Shown in pieces: positions 54,135-62,437 of a DNA stretch of 64,000 nucleotides. The number at the start of each line of letters is the position of its first letter. The first letter of the stretch is position 1. This stretch comes from Dechloromonas sp. ZY10 (GTDB lineage Bacteria > Pseudomonadota > Gammaproteobacteria > Burkholderiales > Rhodocyclaceae), in contig NZ_CP144212.1 of the NCBI RefSeq assembly GCF_041378895.1, positions 1,163,501-1,227,500 of the forward strand. Reading direction: 5' to 3'. The position numbers and the translations under genes were made by a program. A model generated the notes under the pieces. It searched no databases. It was not told the origin of the DNA and worked only from the letters and a program-made list of their open reading frames with translations.

Positions 54135-54251
54135 TTAGGTTCTCCCATGAAAATCAAGAAGTTGAACTTCTACCCTCCATCGTCGCAGTGAACCCAAAGC
54201 CCCCCTGCGGCAATTTGTCGCACACTGTATTCCGGGCGGAATATGAAAGAA

Positions 54252-54265
54252 TTGATCTTTGTTAA
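54252..54265. promoter_or_regulatory. FNR/DNR-like box between nosZ and the copper-delivery genes
   Basis: TTGAT-CTTT-GTTAA, with one perfect half and three of five bases in the other. It lies about 118 bp before nosZ and 82 bp before the divergent gene, so it could serve both. It is the most AT-rich part of the gap. Confidence 0.5.
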
Positions 54266-54346
54266 TTCCGCCTGGGTGGAGACAAGGAAAAATCCCCAAC
54301 CACCGGCATTTCCGGCGCTTTGGCCGCCGGATGGGAAAAGCGATAC

Positions 54347-54817
54347 GTGAAGAAAAAATTACTGATAGACCTGATCGGCCTGCTGCTGATCGCCCTGATC
54401 GTGGTGGTCGGCTACAAGCTGTCGCCCTTGTTGTTGCCGCAGGCCGATCTGGTGGCTCATCCCGATCCCGGCTGCGACCTGCAGCGCCAGGCTTGCGCGG
54501 TCGAGTTGCCGGGTGGCGGCCGCGCCGAACTGCTGGCAGCACCGCTGCCGATCCCGATGGTCAAGCCATTCACCGTTCGGGTCCGGGTTAGCGGTCTGCG
54601 GGTCAGCGCTGTCGAGGTTGATTTTGCCGGGATCGACATGAACATGGGGCTCAACCGGCCGCAGCTCGTGGCCGAAGGCGACGGTCGTTTCGTCGGCGAA
54701 GCGACCCTGCCGGTCTGCATCAGCGGGCAGATGGATTGGCAGGCTACGGTGTTGCTGACGACCGAGCGGGGGCGGATGGCCTTGCCCTATCGGTTCACCA
54801 CCGGGGGAGGGGGCTGA
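54347..54817 (+). CDS. Membrane-anchored periplasmic protein of the copper cluster
   Basis: The protein has about 156 residues from GTG 54347 (VKKKLLIDLIGLLLIALIVVVGYKL); a start nine codons earlier is possible. One N-terminal membrane helix is followed by a periplasmic beta-rich domain with DPGCDLQRQACAVELPGG, VEVDFAGIDMNMGLNRPQL and PVCISGQMDWQATVLL. The Met-x-Met, Cys and His-free pattern could bind Cu(I). It is directly before the SCO1-type gene (1 bp apart), so I infer a role in copper handling for NosZ or an oxidase. No named family recognised. Confidence 0.75.
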   Translation: MKKKLLIDLIGLLLIALIVVVGYKLSPLLLPQADLVAHPDPGCDLQRQACAVELPGGGRAELLAAPLPIPMVKPFTVRVRVSGLRVSAVEVDFAGIDMNMGLNRPQLVAEGDGRFVGEATLPVCISGQMDWQATVLLTTERGRMALPYRFTTGGGG

Positions 54818-54818
54818 A

Positions 54819-55442
54819 ATGGGCTGGATGCAGGAAAAAACCCAGGAGCGTTTGCTTGCCACCGCAGCCGCCGTGCTGGCCGGGCTGCTGCTGTGGCTGA
54901 CTATCGCTTGGCAGCCGGAACTTCCGGAGGCACCGCTGCCGCGTGCGGCCGCACCGTCCGGCGGCGACTTCGTGCTGGAGTCGGCGACCGGGCCGGTCGA
55001 CCTGCGCAGCTTCCGGGGGCGTCTGACGCTGATCTATTTTGGTTACACCTATTGTCCCGACGTTTGCCCGACCTCGCTGGCCGCGACCAGCGAAGGCCTC
55101 AAGCGCTTGCGTCCGGAAGAGGCGGCCAAGGTGGCGATGCTGTTTGTCTCGGTCGATCCGGAGCGGGATACGCCGGCGCGGCTGAAGGAGTATGCCGAGT
55201 TTTTCCACCCCGGGATTGTCGGAGTGACCGGCAAGCCGGAAGAGCTGGCGAGCATTGCCCGGCGCTATGGCGCTTTTTACGCCCGTCAGGCGGTTGCTAC
55301 CGCCGGTGACGGCTATGTTGTCGATCATACCTCCGACACCTATGTGGTCGGGCCCGATGGCCGCCTGCTAGGCAAGATCGGGCATGCCACACCGCCTGAC
55401 GAGGTGGTGACGATTATCCGCAATTATCTGAAACAAAACTGA
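54819..55442 (+). CDS. SCO1/SenC-type copper chaperone
   Basis: The protein has 207 residues, with an N-terminal membrane anchor (LLATAAAVLAGLLLWLTIAW) and a periplasmic thioredoxin fold. Copper ligands are the Cys pair in YTYCPDVCPT and the His in YVVDHTSDTYVV. SCO proteins insert copper into CuA sites or reduce their Cys. Position beside nosZ, whose product holds CuA, fits this. Confidence 0.95.
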   Translation: MGWMQEKTQERLLATAAAVLAGLLLWLTIAWQPELPEAPLPRAAAPSGGDFVLESATGPVDLRSFRGRLTLIYFGYTYCPDVCPTSLAATSEGLKRLRPEEAAKVAMLFVSVDPERDTPARLKEYAEFFHPGIVGVTGKPEELASIARRYGAFYARQAVATAGDGYVVDHTSDTYVVGPDGRLLGKIGHATPPDEVVTIIRNYLKQN

Positions 55443-55455
55443 AAGCGAGTTCACG

Positions 55456-55932
55456 ATGAAAAAAGTCTCCCTGCTGTTCTCGGCCTTGTGCCTGTCTGCC
55501 GGCGCCTGGGCCGGTGCCGCCGATCAGATTACAGTGCAGGAGCCCTATGTTCGCCTGGCACCGCCGAACGCGCCGGCCACCGGTGCTTTCATGGTGCTCA
55601 AGAACAACGGCGACAAGGATGTGAAGTTGCTCAAGGCCGACAATCCGGCCTCGAAGGTGACCGAGTTGCACAATCACATCAACGACAACGGGGTAATGAA
55701 AATGCGCCCGGTCGCGGCGGTCGAGATCAAGGCCAAGGGCGAGGCGGTACTCAAGCCGGGTAGCCTGCATGTGATGCTGATCGACCTCAAGGCTCCGCTG
55801 AAGGAAGGTGACAGCGTGCCGCTGACGCTATCCTTCGACGACGGTAGCAGCAAGACGGTCGAGGCCAAGGTCGTGCGTCCGAGCGCAGCTGTCGCGATGC
55901 CGCCGATGCAGCACCAGGGGCACAAGCACTAA
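55456..55932 (+). CDS. PCuAC copper chaperone
   Basis: The protein has 158 residues with a signal peptide (LLFSALCLSAGAWA). The copper site is visible as His and Met in ELHNHINDNGVMKMRPV plus PGSLHVMLIDL. The tail MPPMQHQGHKH adds Met and His ligands. PCuAC delivers Cu(I) to CuA together with SCO1. Last gene of the three-gene copper cluster, 13 bp after the SCO1 gene. Confidence 0.95.
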   Translation: MKKVSLLFSALCLSAGAWAGAADQITVQEPYVRLAPPNAPATGAFMVLKNNGDKDVKLLKADNPASKVTELHNHINDNGVMKMRPVAAVEIKAKGEAVLKPGSLHVMLIDLKAPLKEGDSVPLTLSFDDGSSKTVEAKVVRPSAAVAMPPMQHQGHKH

Positions 55933-55973
55933 GCTGGTTTTCAGAATTCCCGGCGTGAGGGCTCGCCGGGGGG

Positions 55974-56017
55974 AAAAAGCCGATTTTCGCGGTCGACCGT
56001 GAAAGTCGGCTTTTTTT
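55974..56017. terminator. Terminator between PCuAC and regA genes, built on the GTCGACCGTG repeat
   Basis: AAAAAGCCGATTTTC and GAAAGTCGGCTTTTTTT are the arms. The centre is CGCGGTCGACCGTG (55988-56001), a one-base variant of the 14-bp core. It serves two converging transcripts. Confidence 0.88.
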
Positions 56018-56102
56018 AGTGCTTTTCTGCCCTGAGCGGTGAGATGAAAACCGGTGCTGCAATGCCGAGGCGTGTCTGTGGCAATCGCTGCCCGCCAGTC
56101 TT

Positions 56103-56633
56103 TCAGGCCTTGGCCGGGCGCTTGCTCAGCTTGCGCTGGAGGGTGCGGCGGTGCATTTTCAGGGCGCGGGCGGTGGCTGAAATGTTTCCGTCATTTTCTG
56201 CCAAGACTCGCTGGATGTGCTCCCATTCAAGCCGGTCGACCGACAGTGGCTCGTCAGGGGCGGGCAGTCCAAAATCCGGCCCTTCGTCCTCGAAAGCGGC
56301 CAGAATGGCCTCGATTTCGACCGGTTTGGCCAGGTACTGGATCGCCCCCAGTTTGACCGCATCGACGGCGGTGGCGATGCTGGCGTAGCCGGTGAGGACG
56401 ACGATGCGCGCTTGCGGGTCGATGGCCAGCAGTTCGGGAATCAGTGCCAGGCCTGACTGGCCGTTGAGATTGAGGTCGAGCACCACTTGGGCGCAGCCTT
56501 GCTCGCGCGCCAGTGCCAGCGCACTGGCCGGGTCCTGTGCGCCGTGGGCTGGGTAGCCACGGCGTTCGAGGGTGCGCACCAGAATGGCGTTGAAACTCGG
56601 ATCGTCGTCGATGATCAGGATGCGGTCGTTCAT
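56103..56633 (-). CDS. regA: RegA/PrrA-type redox response regulator
   Basis: The protein has 176 residues. The receiver has IIDDDPSFN, the phosphoacceptor Asp in VVLDLNLNGQSG and KPVE. The C-terminal Fis-type helix-turn-helix NISATARALKMHRRTLQRKLSKRP is the RegA/ActR/PrrA signature. It probably activates anaerobic respiration genes in response to quinone redox state. It overlaps the regB stop by 4 bp and converges on the copper cluster. Confidence 0.93.
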   Translation of the reverse strand: MNDRILIIDDDPSFNAILVRTLERRGYPAHGAQDPASALALAREQGCAQVVLDLNLNGQSGLALIPELLAIDPQARIVVLTGYASIATAVDAVKLGAIQYLAKPVEIEAILAAFEDEGPDFGLPAPDEPLSVDRLEWEHIQRVLAENDGNISATARALKMHRRTLQRKLSKRPAKA

Positions 56634-57943
56634 GCGTGCGCTCGGACGGGTGAAGAGGGCGTGCCCAGGCGGGGAAGCTGGATGCTGGCGCGGGCGCCGC
56701 CGCCGCCCGGGTTGTCGAGAAGGAGCTGGCCGCCCAGTTGGGCGATAGCGCTATGCGTCAGCAACAGGCCGATACCACTGCCGCCGGCGTGCGCCGGAAA
56801 GGCCTGGCGCCCGCCCCGGGCGAGCACGGCGGGCGGAAAACCGGGGCCATGGTCGACGACGCGCAGGTACAACTGGCTGACATCCCAGTCGAGCTCGAGG
56901 TCGACGGTACCCTGGCTGGCACTGGCGGCATTGTTGAGCAGGTTGAGCAAGGCTTGTTCAAGTCGCGGGTCGGCGAGCAGTTCGGGAGGCTGGCCCATGC
57001 CTCGGCAAAGCAACCGGCTGTTGCTTTGCGGCCGGGCGGCATGCCAATGCTGGCGGAGTTGTTCCAGCCACTGGTCGGCGCCAATCCGTTGCACATTTTC
57101 CAGGCGTTCGGCCCCGGCGCGCCGGGACAGGCCGGTAATGATCTGTTTGCAGACACCAATCTGCTGCCGCAGCAAGTCGATGTCGTCGCGGATTTCGCTG
57201 GGCAGGCGCGGGTCGCCGGCCAGTTCGCCGGCCAGCAGCGACATGGTTGCCAGGGGCGTCCCCAGTTCGTGCGCGGCACCGGCGGCGAGGGTGCCCATCG
57301 CCATCACCCGCTCGTTGCGCAGGCCTTGCTCGCGGGCTGCCGCCAGTTCGGCATCGCGGGCACGGATCAGGCGGGTCATGCGGACCACGAACCAGGCAAT
57401 CATCGCTGTCGATACGGCAAAGGTCAGCCACATTCCGGTCAGGTGCAGTTGGGCGGCGCGGCTGGCGTCGGGGAGCGGCAGCGGCAGATAAAAAGCCATC
57501 AGGGCGCTGTAGGCGGCAATTGCCACCGCCGCCACCAGTGCCACGCAACTGGCCGGCAGGGTCAGCGCGGCAATCGCTACCGGCGGCAGCAGCAGCGAGA
57601 CCAGCGGATTGGTCGCCCCACCGCTGAGAAAGACCAGGGCCGAGAGAATGGCAATATCGAGCAGTAGCTGGCTCAGCAATTCCCACTGGCTGGCCGTGCT
57701 GGCCTGGCGCAGGCGCCAGTGGCGCAAGGCATTGAAAGCGGCGGCAACGACCAGAACGCCGCTCAAGGGCCACAGCGGCAAGGGGATGGCGAGCGGTTGT
57801 GCGGCAACCCAGATCAGCAGCGCCATGCTGGCGAGTACCGCCCAGCGGGCGGCGAGCAGACGGCGCAGGTGGCCGAGCGTATCGGCGTCGGCCAGCGTGC
57901 AATCGGCAGCGGCGAGGGAGGCGGGGAAGAGCGAAAATGCCAT
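56630..57943 (-). CDS. regB: RegB/PrrB-type redox sensor histidine kinase
   Basis: The protein has 437 residues with six membrane helices. The quinone-sensing GGATNPL loop (GGxxNPF type) is between helices. The H-box is AAGAAHELGTPLATM, typical of RegB, and the redox-active Cys lies in QQIGVCKQIITGLS. The ATPase domain ends with DHGPGFPP and GGSGIGLLLTHS. It phosphorylates RegA when the quinone pool is reduced. Adjacent to nos, so N2O respiration is a plausible target. Confidence 0.93.
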   Translation of the reverse strand: MAFSLFPASLAAADCTLADADTLGHLRRLLAARWAVLASMALLIWVAAQPLAIPLPLWPLSGVLVVAAAFNALRHWRLRQASTASQWELLSQLLLDIAILSALVFLSGGATNPLVSLLLPPVAIAALTLPASCVALVAAVAIAAYSALMAFYLPLPLPDASRAAQLHLTGMWLTFAVSTAMIAWFVVRMTRLIRARDAELAAAREQGLRNERVMAMGTLAAGAAHELGTPLATMSLLAGELAGDPRLPSEIRDDIDLLRQQIGVCKQIITGLSRRAGAERLENVQRIGADQWLEQLRQHWHAARPQSNSRLLCRGMGQPPELLADPRLEQALLNLLNNAASASQGTVDLELDWDVSQLYLRVVDHGPGFPPAVLARGGRQAFPAHAGGSGIGLLLTHSAIAQLGGQLLLDNPGGGGARASIQLPRLGTPSSPVRAHA

Positions 57944-58023
57944 AGCCTGAATTATCCGCGAATTGGCTGCAGCTTGCCGGTGGCCGGCGGGGGTTGCGGC
58001 AATTTGCCGCAGGTCGGGAGGCG

Positions 58024-59385
58024 CTAGCGCGCCCCGCGCCGGAGCAGCCAGGTCAGAATCGGTGGCGTCAGTAGCGTGGTCAGGATGACCATGATCACGA
58101 TTACCGAGAACAGGGTATCGTCGATGACCCCCAAGCCTTTGCCGGCCATCGCGAAAATCAGGCCGACTTCACCGCGCGGCACCATGCCCCAGCCAACCAG
58201 CCAGGGATTTTTGCCCGGGCCGGCGACGAAGCCGGAGGCGATCTTGCCGACGATGGCGGCAGCGCTGACTCCGATGGCGATGGCGACGATCTGTGGGTCG
58301 GCCAGGACCCGCAGATCGACCTGCATGCCGGTAAGGACGAAAAAGACCGGAACAAAAAAATAGCCGATCGGTTCGACCAGGTGTTCGTGCTGATGCCCGC
58401 TGTGGCGTTCGAGCACGCTGCGGATTTCCGCCTGCCGGGCCGGCGTGACCTGGTCGCCGATCAGTTGTTCGACCTCCTGAACCAACCTGGGCGTATCGAA
58501 GCCCTTGAGGAATACCGGTTCGAACAGCAGGCCGGCGGCGAAGGCGCCGATGATCGCGGCAAGACCGATGCTGTGCGCCAGCCAGGCGAGGAACAGGCCG
58601 GCAACCAGGACCAGCGAAAAAAGCATCGAATGGCTGCTGTCGAGGCGGGCCAGCCAGCGCAGCAGGGTTGGTGCCAGGGCGCGGCCGATGGCAATCGAGC
58701 CGCCGAGGAAGAGGACCGCTTCGGCGACGATCCAGCCGACCTCGCCGAGACTGACGCTGCCCGCCTGAACCAGGCTGGAAACCACGGCCAGAATGACCAG
58801 TCCGAGCACATCGTCGATCACCGCTGCGCCGAGCACGATCTGCGCTTCCGGCATCCGCAGGCGGCCGAGATCGCGGAAAACCCGCCCGGTGATGCCTACC
58901 GAAGTTGCTGACAGGGTGGCGCCGAGAAACAGGTAGGTGTTGAAGTCGAGGCCCGGCAACAGCAGCGGGCCGGCGACAAACGCGCCGAGGGCGAAGGGGA
59001 GGACGATGCCGAGCGAGCCAACCAGCGAGGCCCGGGCACCGACCCGGACCAGGTCGCCGAGCCGGGTTTCCAGGCCGATCTGGAGCAGCAGTACCACAAC
59101 CCCGAGTTCGGCCATGAACTGGATGATCGGATCGCGGGCGATGCTGGTGAACAACCCGACCCCGAGCAAGCCCAGATTGCCGAGCATAACCCCGAGCAAC
59201 AATTCCCCGAGAACGGCCGGGAAGCCAATCCGCTGCGCCAGCGGCGCGAAGAGCCGGGCGGCGAGGATGATCAGCGCCAGCCACAGCAGGTTTTCTCCGA
59301 TCACCCCGTTGCCGGCCGCCCAGACGGTGGTCGGGAGCAGCACGAGGGGCAGCAGGGCCGCGTGGAGAAAACCTTTTTTCGGCAT
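58024..59385 (-). CDS. Kef-type monovalent cation:proton antiporter
   Basis: The protein has about 453 residues from ATG 59383-59385 (MPKKGFLHAALLPL). The longer frame upstream overlaps nhaD and is unlikely. It has 12-13 membrane helices with an Na/H exchanger (CPA2) core: LFAPLAQRIGFPAVLGELLLGVMLG, GAAVIDDVLGLVIL with the ion-binding Asp pair, and VPRGEVGLIFAM. No TrkA-N domain is attached. It lies 4 bp after the nhaD stop, so both antiporters are cotranscribed. Confidence 0.9.
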   Translation of the reverse strand: MPKKGFLHAALLPLVLLPTTVWAAGNGVIGENLLWLALIILAARLFAPLAQRIGFPAVLGELLLGVMLGNLGLLGVGLFTSIARDPIIQFMAELGVVVLLLQIGLETRLGDLVRVGARASLVGSLGIVLPFALGAFVAGPLLLPGLDFNTYLFLGATLSATSVGITGRVFRDLGRLRMPEAQIVLGAAVIDDVLGLVILAVVSSLVQAGSVSLGEVGWIVAEAVLFLGGSIAIGRALAPTLLRWLARLDSSHSMLFSLVLVAGLFLAWLAHSIGLAAIIGAFAAGLLFEPVFLKGFDTPRLVQEVEQLIGDQVTPARQAEIRSVLERHSGHQHEHLVEPIGYFFVPVFFVLTGMQVDLRVLADPQIVAIAIGVSAAAIVGKIASGFVAGPGKNPWLVGWGMVPRGEVGLIFAMAGKGLGVIDDTLFSVIVIMVILTTLLTPPILTWLLRRGAR

Positions 59386-59389
59386 TTTG

Positions 59390-60757
59390 TCAGTTGACCG
59401 TGGCAATCGGTGGCGGAGCCGGAATCGCAGCGGCCGGCGGAGTCTGGGTATTGCGTACCTTCTCTTCCGGGTGCCAGCCCAAGGTCGCCGCGAGTACCGC
59501 AAAGCCGACCACGTAAGCCAGCGCGACGTGCCAGCCATGGCGCAGCCACTGGCCGACCGACTTGGCTTCCGGATACATGTTGGAGAGGGCGACGCCGGCC
59601 GACGAGCCGAACCAGATCATCGAGCCGCCGAAACCGACGGCGTAGGCCAGGAAGCCCCAGTCGTAGCCGCCTTGCTTGATCGCCAGCGCGGTCAGCGGGA
59701 TGTTGTCGAACACTGCCGAGACGAAGCCGAGGCCGAGTGCAACGACCATCGAGGCCGGCGGTAGTTCTTCAACCGGCATCATCGATGCGCACATCACCAG
59801 CGAGAGCAGGAAAATCGTGCCCTTGGCCGTTTCCGGCAGCACTTCCCAGTCCGGGCGGCGAACGCTGACGGTGATCAGGATCGCCAGCCAGACTGCGACG
59901 CCGATGAACGGAAAGTGGTCGGCCAGATGGTTGAGGCGCAGATTGACCACCACGTTGGTGATGATCGCAAAAACCAGGATCAGGCCGACGATGCCGACCC
60001 GTGCCCAGTCGATCCGGATGTGCTCGTGGCCGCCCTTGATGATCGGCGAGTAGGCATGCTGCTGCTTGGCGGCGACATAGCCGGTGATCAGCAGGGCGAC
60101 AAAGGCGGCGATGTAGGCGTCGAGTACCTGCAGCGGCGAAACGCCGGCCAGCCACAGCATGGTGGTGGTGGTGTCGCCGACTACCGAGCCGGAGCCGCCG
60201 GCATTGGATGCGGCGACGATGGCTGCGAGATAACCGATATGGACCCGGGCCTTGAACAACTGGTGGGCCATCGCGCCGCCGATCAGCGCGGCGGCGATGT
60301 TGTCGAGGAAGCTGGAGAGTACGAAAACCATCACCAGCAGCACGAAACCGCCTTTCCAGTCGTTCGGCAGGTACTTCGGCAGGACGACCGGGACATGGCT
60401 TTTTTCAAAGTGGCGCGAGAGCAGTGCAAAGCCGGTCAGCAGGCAGAACAGATTGGCCAGGGTGACCCATTCGTGGCTCAGGTGGCCGATGAAGCCAAGG
60501 ACGCCGATGCCCGTCTTGAAGCTGGTGAACAGGATTTTGTAGCCGGCAATCGCGATCATCCCGGTCAGCGCGACATACAGTGTGGCATTATGAAAAAGGG
60601 CGACGCCGAGCAGGGTCAGCGCGAACAGGATGAAATCGACCGGAATTCCGCCGACCGCGATGCTATGAACCGGGTCCGGGTCGAGACCGGTGGCGGCCAG
60701 AACCGGCGCCGAAGCGGCGGCCAACAGGGCCAGAGCGACACTCCTCGAAAACGACAT
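59390..60757 (-). CDS. nhaD: NhaD-type sodium:proton antiporter
   Basis: The protein has 455 residues of the ion-transporter superfamily (ArsB/NhaD). About 12 helices plus an N-terminal signal-like segment are seen. Motifs: SSFLDNIAAALIGGAMAH, ASNAGGSGSVVGDTTTTMLW and SAVFDNIPLTALAIKQGG. It exchanges Na+ or Li+ for H+. First gene of the two-antiporter unit. The stop lies next to CAGTTGACCGTGGCA, a variant of the dispersed repeat. Confidence 0.9.
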   Translation of the reverse strand: MSFSRSVALALLAAASAPVLAATGLDPDPVHSIAVGGIPVDFILFALTLLGVALFHNATLYVALTGMIAIAGYKILFTSFKTGIGVLGFIGHLSHEWVTLANLFCLLTGFALLSRHFEKSHVPVVLPKYLPNDWKGGFVLLVMVFVLSSFLDNIAAALIGGAMAHQLFKARVHIGYLAAIVAASNAGGSGSVVGDTTTTMLWLAGVSPLQVLDAYIAAFVALLITGYVAAKQQHAYSPIIKGGHEHIRIDWARVGIVGLILVFAIITNVVVNLRLNHLADHFPFIGVAVWLAILITVSVRRPDWEVLPETAKGTIFLLSLVMCASMMPVEELPPASMVVALGLGFVSAVFDNIPLTALAIKQGGYDWGFLAYAVGFGGSMIWFGSSAGVALSNMYPEAKSVGQWLRHGWHVALAYVVGFAVLAATLGWHPEEKVRNTQTPPAAAIPAPPPIATVN

Positions 60758-60855
60758 GCTGAATACTCCGCGAGATGCTTGCTGATTGCGATTGAAGGAT
60801 CGCCCATTTTACCACCCGCCCCTAGGGGCAGCCCTTATGGAAACTACCTAGAACA

Positions 60856-62370
60856 ATGCAGTTTGTAGCACCCCTGACGCCGTTTGCGAGCGAACAAGTC
60901 GCAGCGCCGTTCGACCAGCTGGCCCCGTTGCCGGTGTGGCGCCATTTTTCCCGCCTCTGTGCGATTCCCCGACCTTCCAAGCATGAAGACGAATTGCGCC
61001 GGCAGATTCTTGACTGGGCCGTCCTGCGCGGCCTTGGCGCGAGTATCGACGCGGCCGGCAACCTGATCCTGCGCAAGCCGGCGACGCCGGGCTGCGAACG
61101 TCAGCCGGGCGTCGTCCTGCAGGCGCATCTGGACATGGTTTGCCAGAAAAACGCCGAGGTCGCCCACGATTTCCACGTCGACCCGATCCAGGTGCGGCTG
61201 GCCGATGGCTGGCTGACGGCACCGGGTACCACGCTGGGCGCCGACAACGGCATCGGCGTGGCGTTGATTCTCGCCGTCCTTGAGGACCGCAGCCTCCGCC
61301 ACGGGCCGCTGGAGGCCCTGCTCACGGTCGACGAGGAGGCCGGCATGGGCGGTGCCCGTGGCCTGCAGCCGGGCCAATTGCAAGGTCGTTTGCTGCTCAA
61401 CCTCGATACCGAGGACTGGGGGCAGTTCTATCTCGGTTGTGCCGGCGGTCTCGATGTCGAGGTCGAACGCAGCGGTAGCGCCGAGGCGCCGGTTGCCGGC
61501 ATGGCGACCTGGGCGATCGAGGTCAGCGGCCTGCGTGGCGGCCATTCCGGGGTCGATATCCACGAGGGGCGCGGCAACGCTGTCAAGCTGCTGGTGCGGG
61601 TGCTCAAGGCACTCGAACACGATGTGGCCTTCCGGCTATCCACGCTGCGCGGCGGCAACGCCCGCAATGCCCTGCCGCGCGAGGCCGAAGCCCGGATTGC
61701 GGTGCCGGCCGAAGCGGTGGCGCGTCTGCCTGAGCGGATCGCGGCGATTGAAGGGCGCTTGCGCGAGGAGTTGCTCGGAATCGACGACGGTCTGCGCATC
61801 TATGCCCACCCGGCGGCGCCGGTGGTGATGCCGCTGTTGATGGCCCCGGTCGAGCAGCGCCTGTGGCTCGACGCCTTGCACGCGGCACCGCACGGGGTGA
61901 GACGGATGAGCCGGCAGCTGCCGGGCGTTGTCGAAACCTCGAACAATCTGGGCATCGTCGATCTGCGGCCGGCTGGCGGACGCTGCAATTTCATGGTCCG
62001 CTCGCTGGTCGACGCGGCAGCGCACGAACTCGCCGATGAAATCGTCAGCCTCTTTGCGCTGGCCGGGACGCCGGCGGTCAAGTCAGGGTTCTATCCGGGC
62101 TGGAAACCCAACCCCGATTCGCCGCTACTGGCGGTCTGCCAGCAGGTATACCGGCGCGGAGCCGGTAGCGATGGCGAGGTCAAGGTGATCCATGCCGGGC
62201 TGGAGTGCGGCCTGATCGGCGACAAGTACCCGGGGATGGACATGGTCTCCTTCGGTCCGACCATTCGCGGTGCGCACGCGCCGGGGGAACGGGTCGAGGT
62301 CGCCTCGGTCGAGCGTTGCTGGGGCTTGCTGCTGGCGATTCTGTCCGAGCTGGCCGGACCGGCCGCATGA
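60856..62370 (+). CDS. pepD: Aminoacyl-histidine dipeptidase (Xaa-His dipeptidase)
   Basis: This M20 zinc peptidase has 504 residues, the usual PepD length. Metal and catalytic motifs: VLQAHLDMVCQK, TTLGADNGIGVAL, TVDEEAGMGGARGL, LNLDTEDWGQ and TIRGAHAPGERV. The lid domain starts near 200 (GLRGGHSGVDIHEGRGNAVK). It cleaves dipeptides such as carnosine in the cytoplasm. It diverges from nhaD and has a palindromic terminator directly after the stop. Confidence 0.95.
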   Translation: MQFVAPLTPFASEQVAAPFDQLAPLPVWRHFSRLCAIPRPSKHEDELRRQILDWAVLRGLGASIDAAGNLILRKPATPGCERQPGVVLQAHLDMVCQKNAEVAHDFHVDPIQVRLADGWLTAPGTTLGADNGIGVALILAVLEDRSLRHGPLEALLTVDEEAGMGGARGLQPGQLQGRLLLNLDTEDWGQFYLGCAGGLDVEVERSGSAEAPVAGMATWAIEVSGLRGGHSGVDIHEGRGNAVKLLVRVLKALEHDVAFRLSTLRGGNARNALPREAEARIAVPAEAVARLPERIAAIEGRLREELLGIDDGLRIYAHPAAPVVMPLLMAPVEQRLWLDALHAAPHGVRRMSRQLPGVVETSNNLGIVDLRPAGGRCNFMVRSLVDAAAHELADEIVSLFALAGTPAVKSGFYPGWKPNPDSPLLAVCQQVYRRGAGSDGEVKVIHAGLECGLIGDKYPGMDMVSFGPTIRGAHAPGERVEVASVERCWGLLLAILSELAGPAA

Positions 62371-62412
62371 AAAGAGCCCGAAACCACGGTCGACCGTGGT
62401 TTCGGGCTCTTT
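62371..62412. terminator. 42-bp perfect palindrome, terminator with the repeat core at its centre
   Basis: The arms begin AAAGAGCCCGAAAC and mirror exactly; the centre is CACGGTCGACCGTG at 62385-62398. It lies between converging pepD and the TonB receptor gene, with T-runs on both strands. Confidence 0.93.
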
Positions 62413-62437
62413 TTCCTGATCCGGCGCGGAGCCGGTC

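Noticed and set aside
58024..59538. Start of the Kef-type antiporter at 59538
   Set aside because: The extension is Arg-rich and overlaps nhaD; ATG 59385 gives a normal hydrophobic N-terminus.
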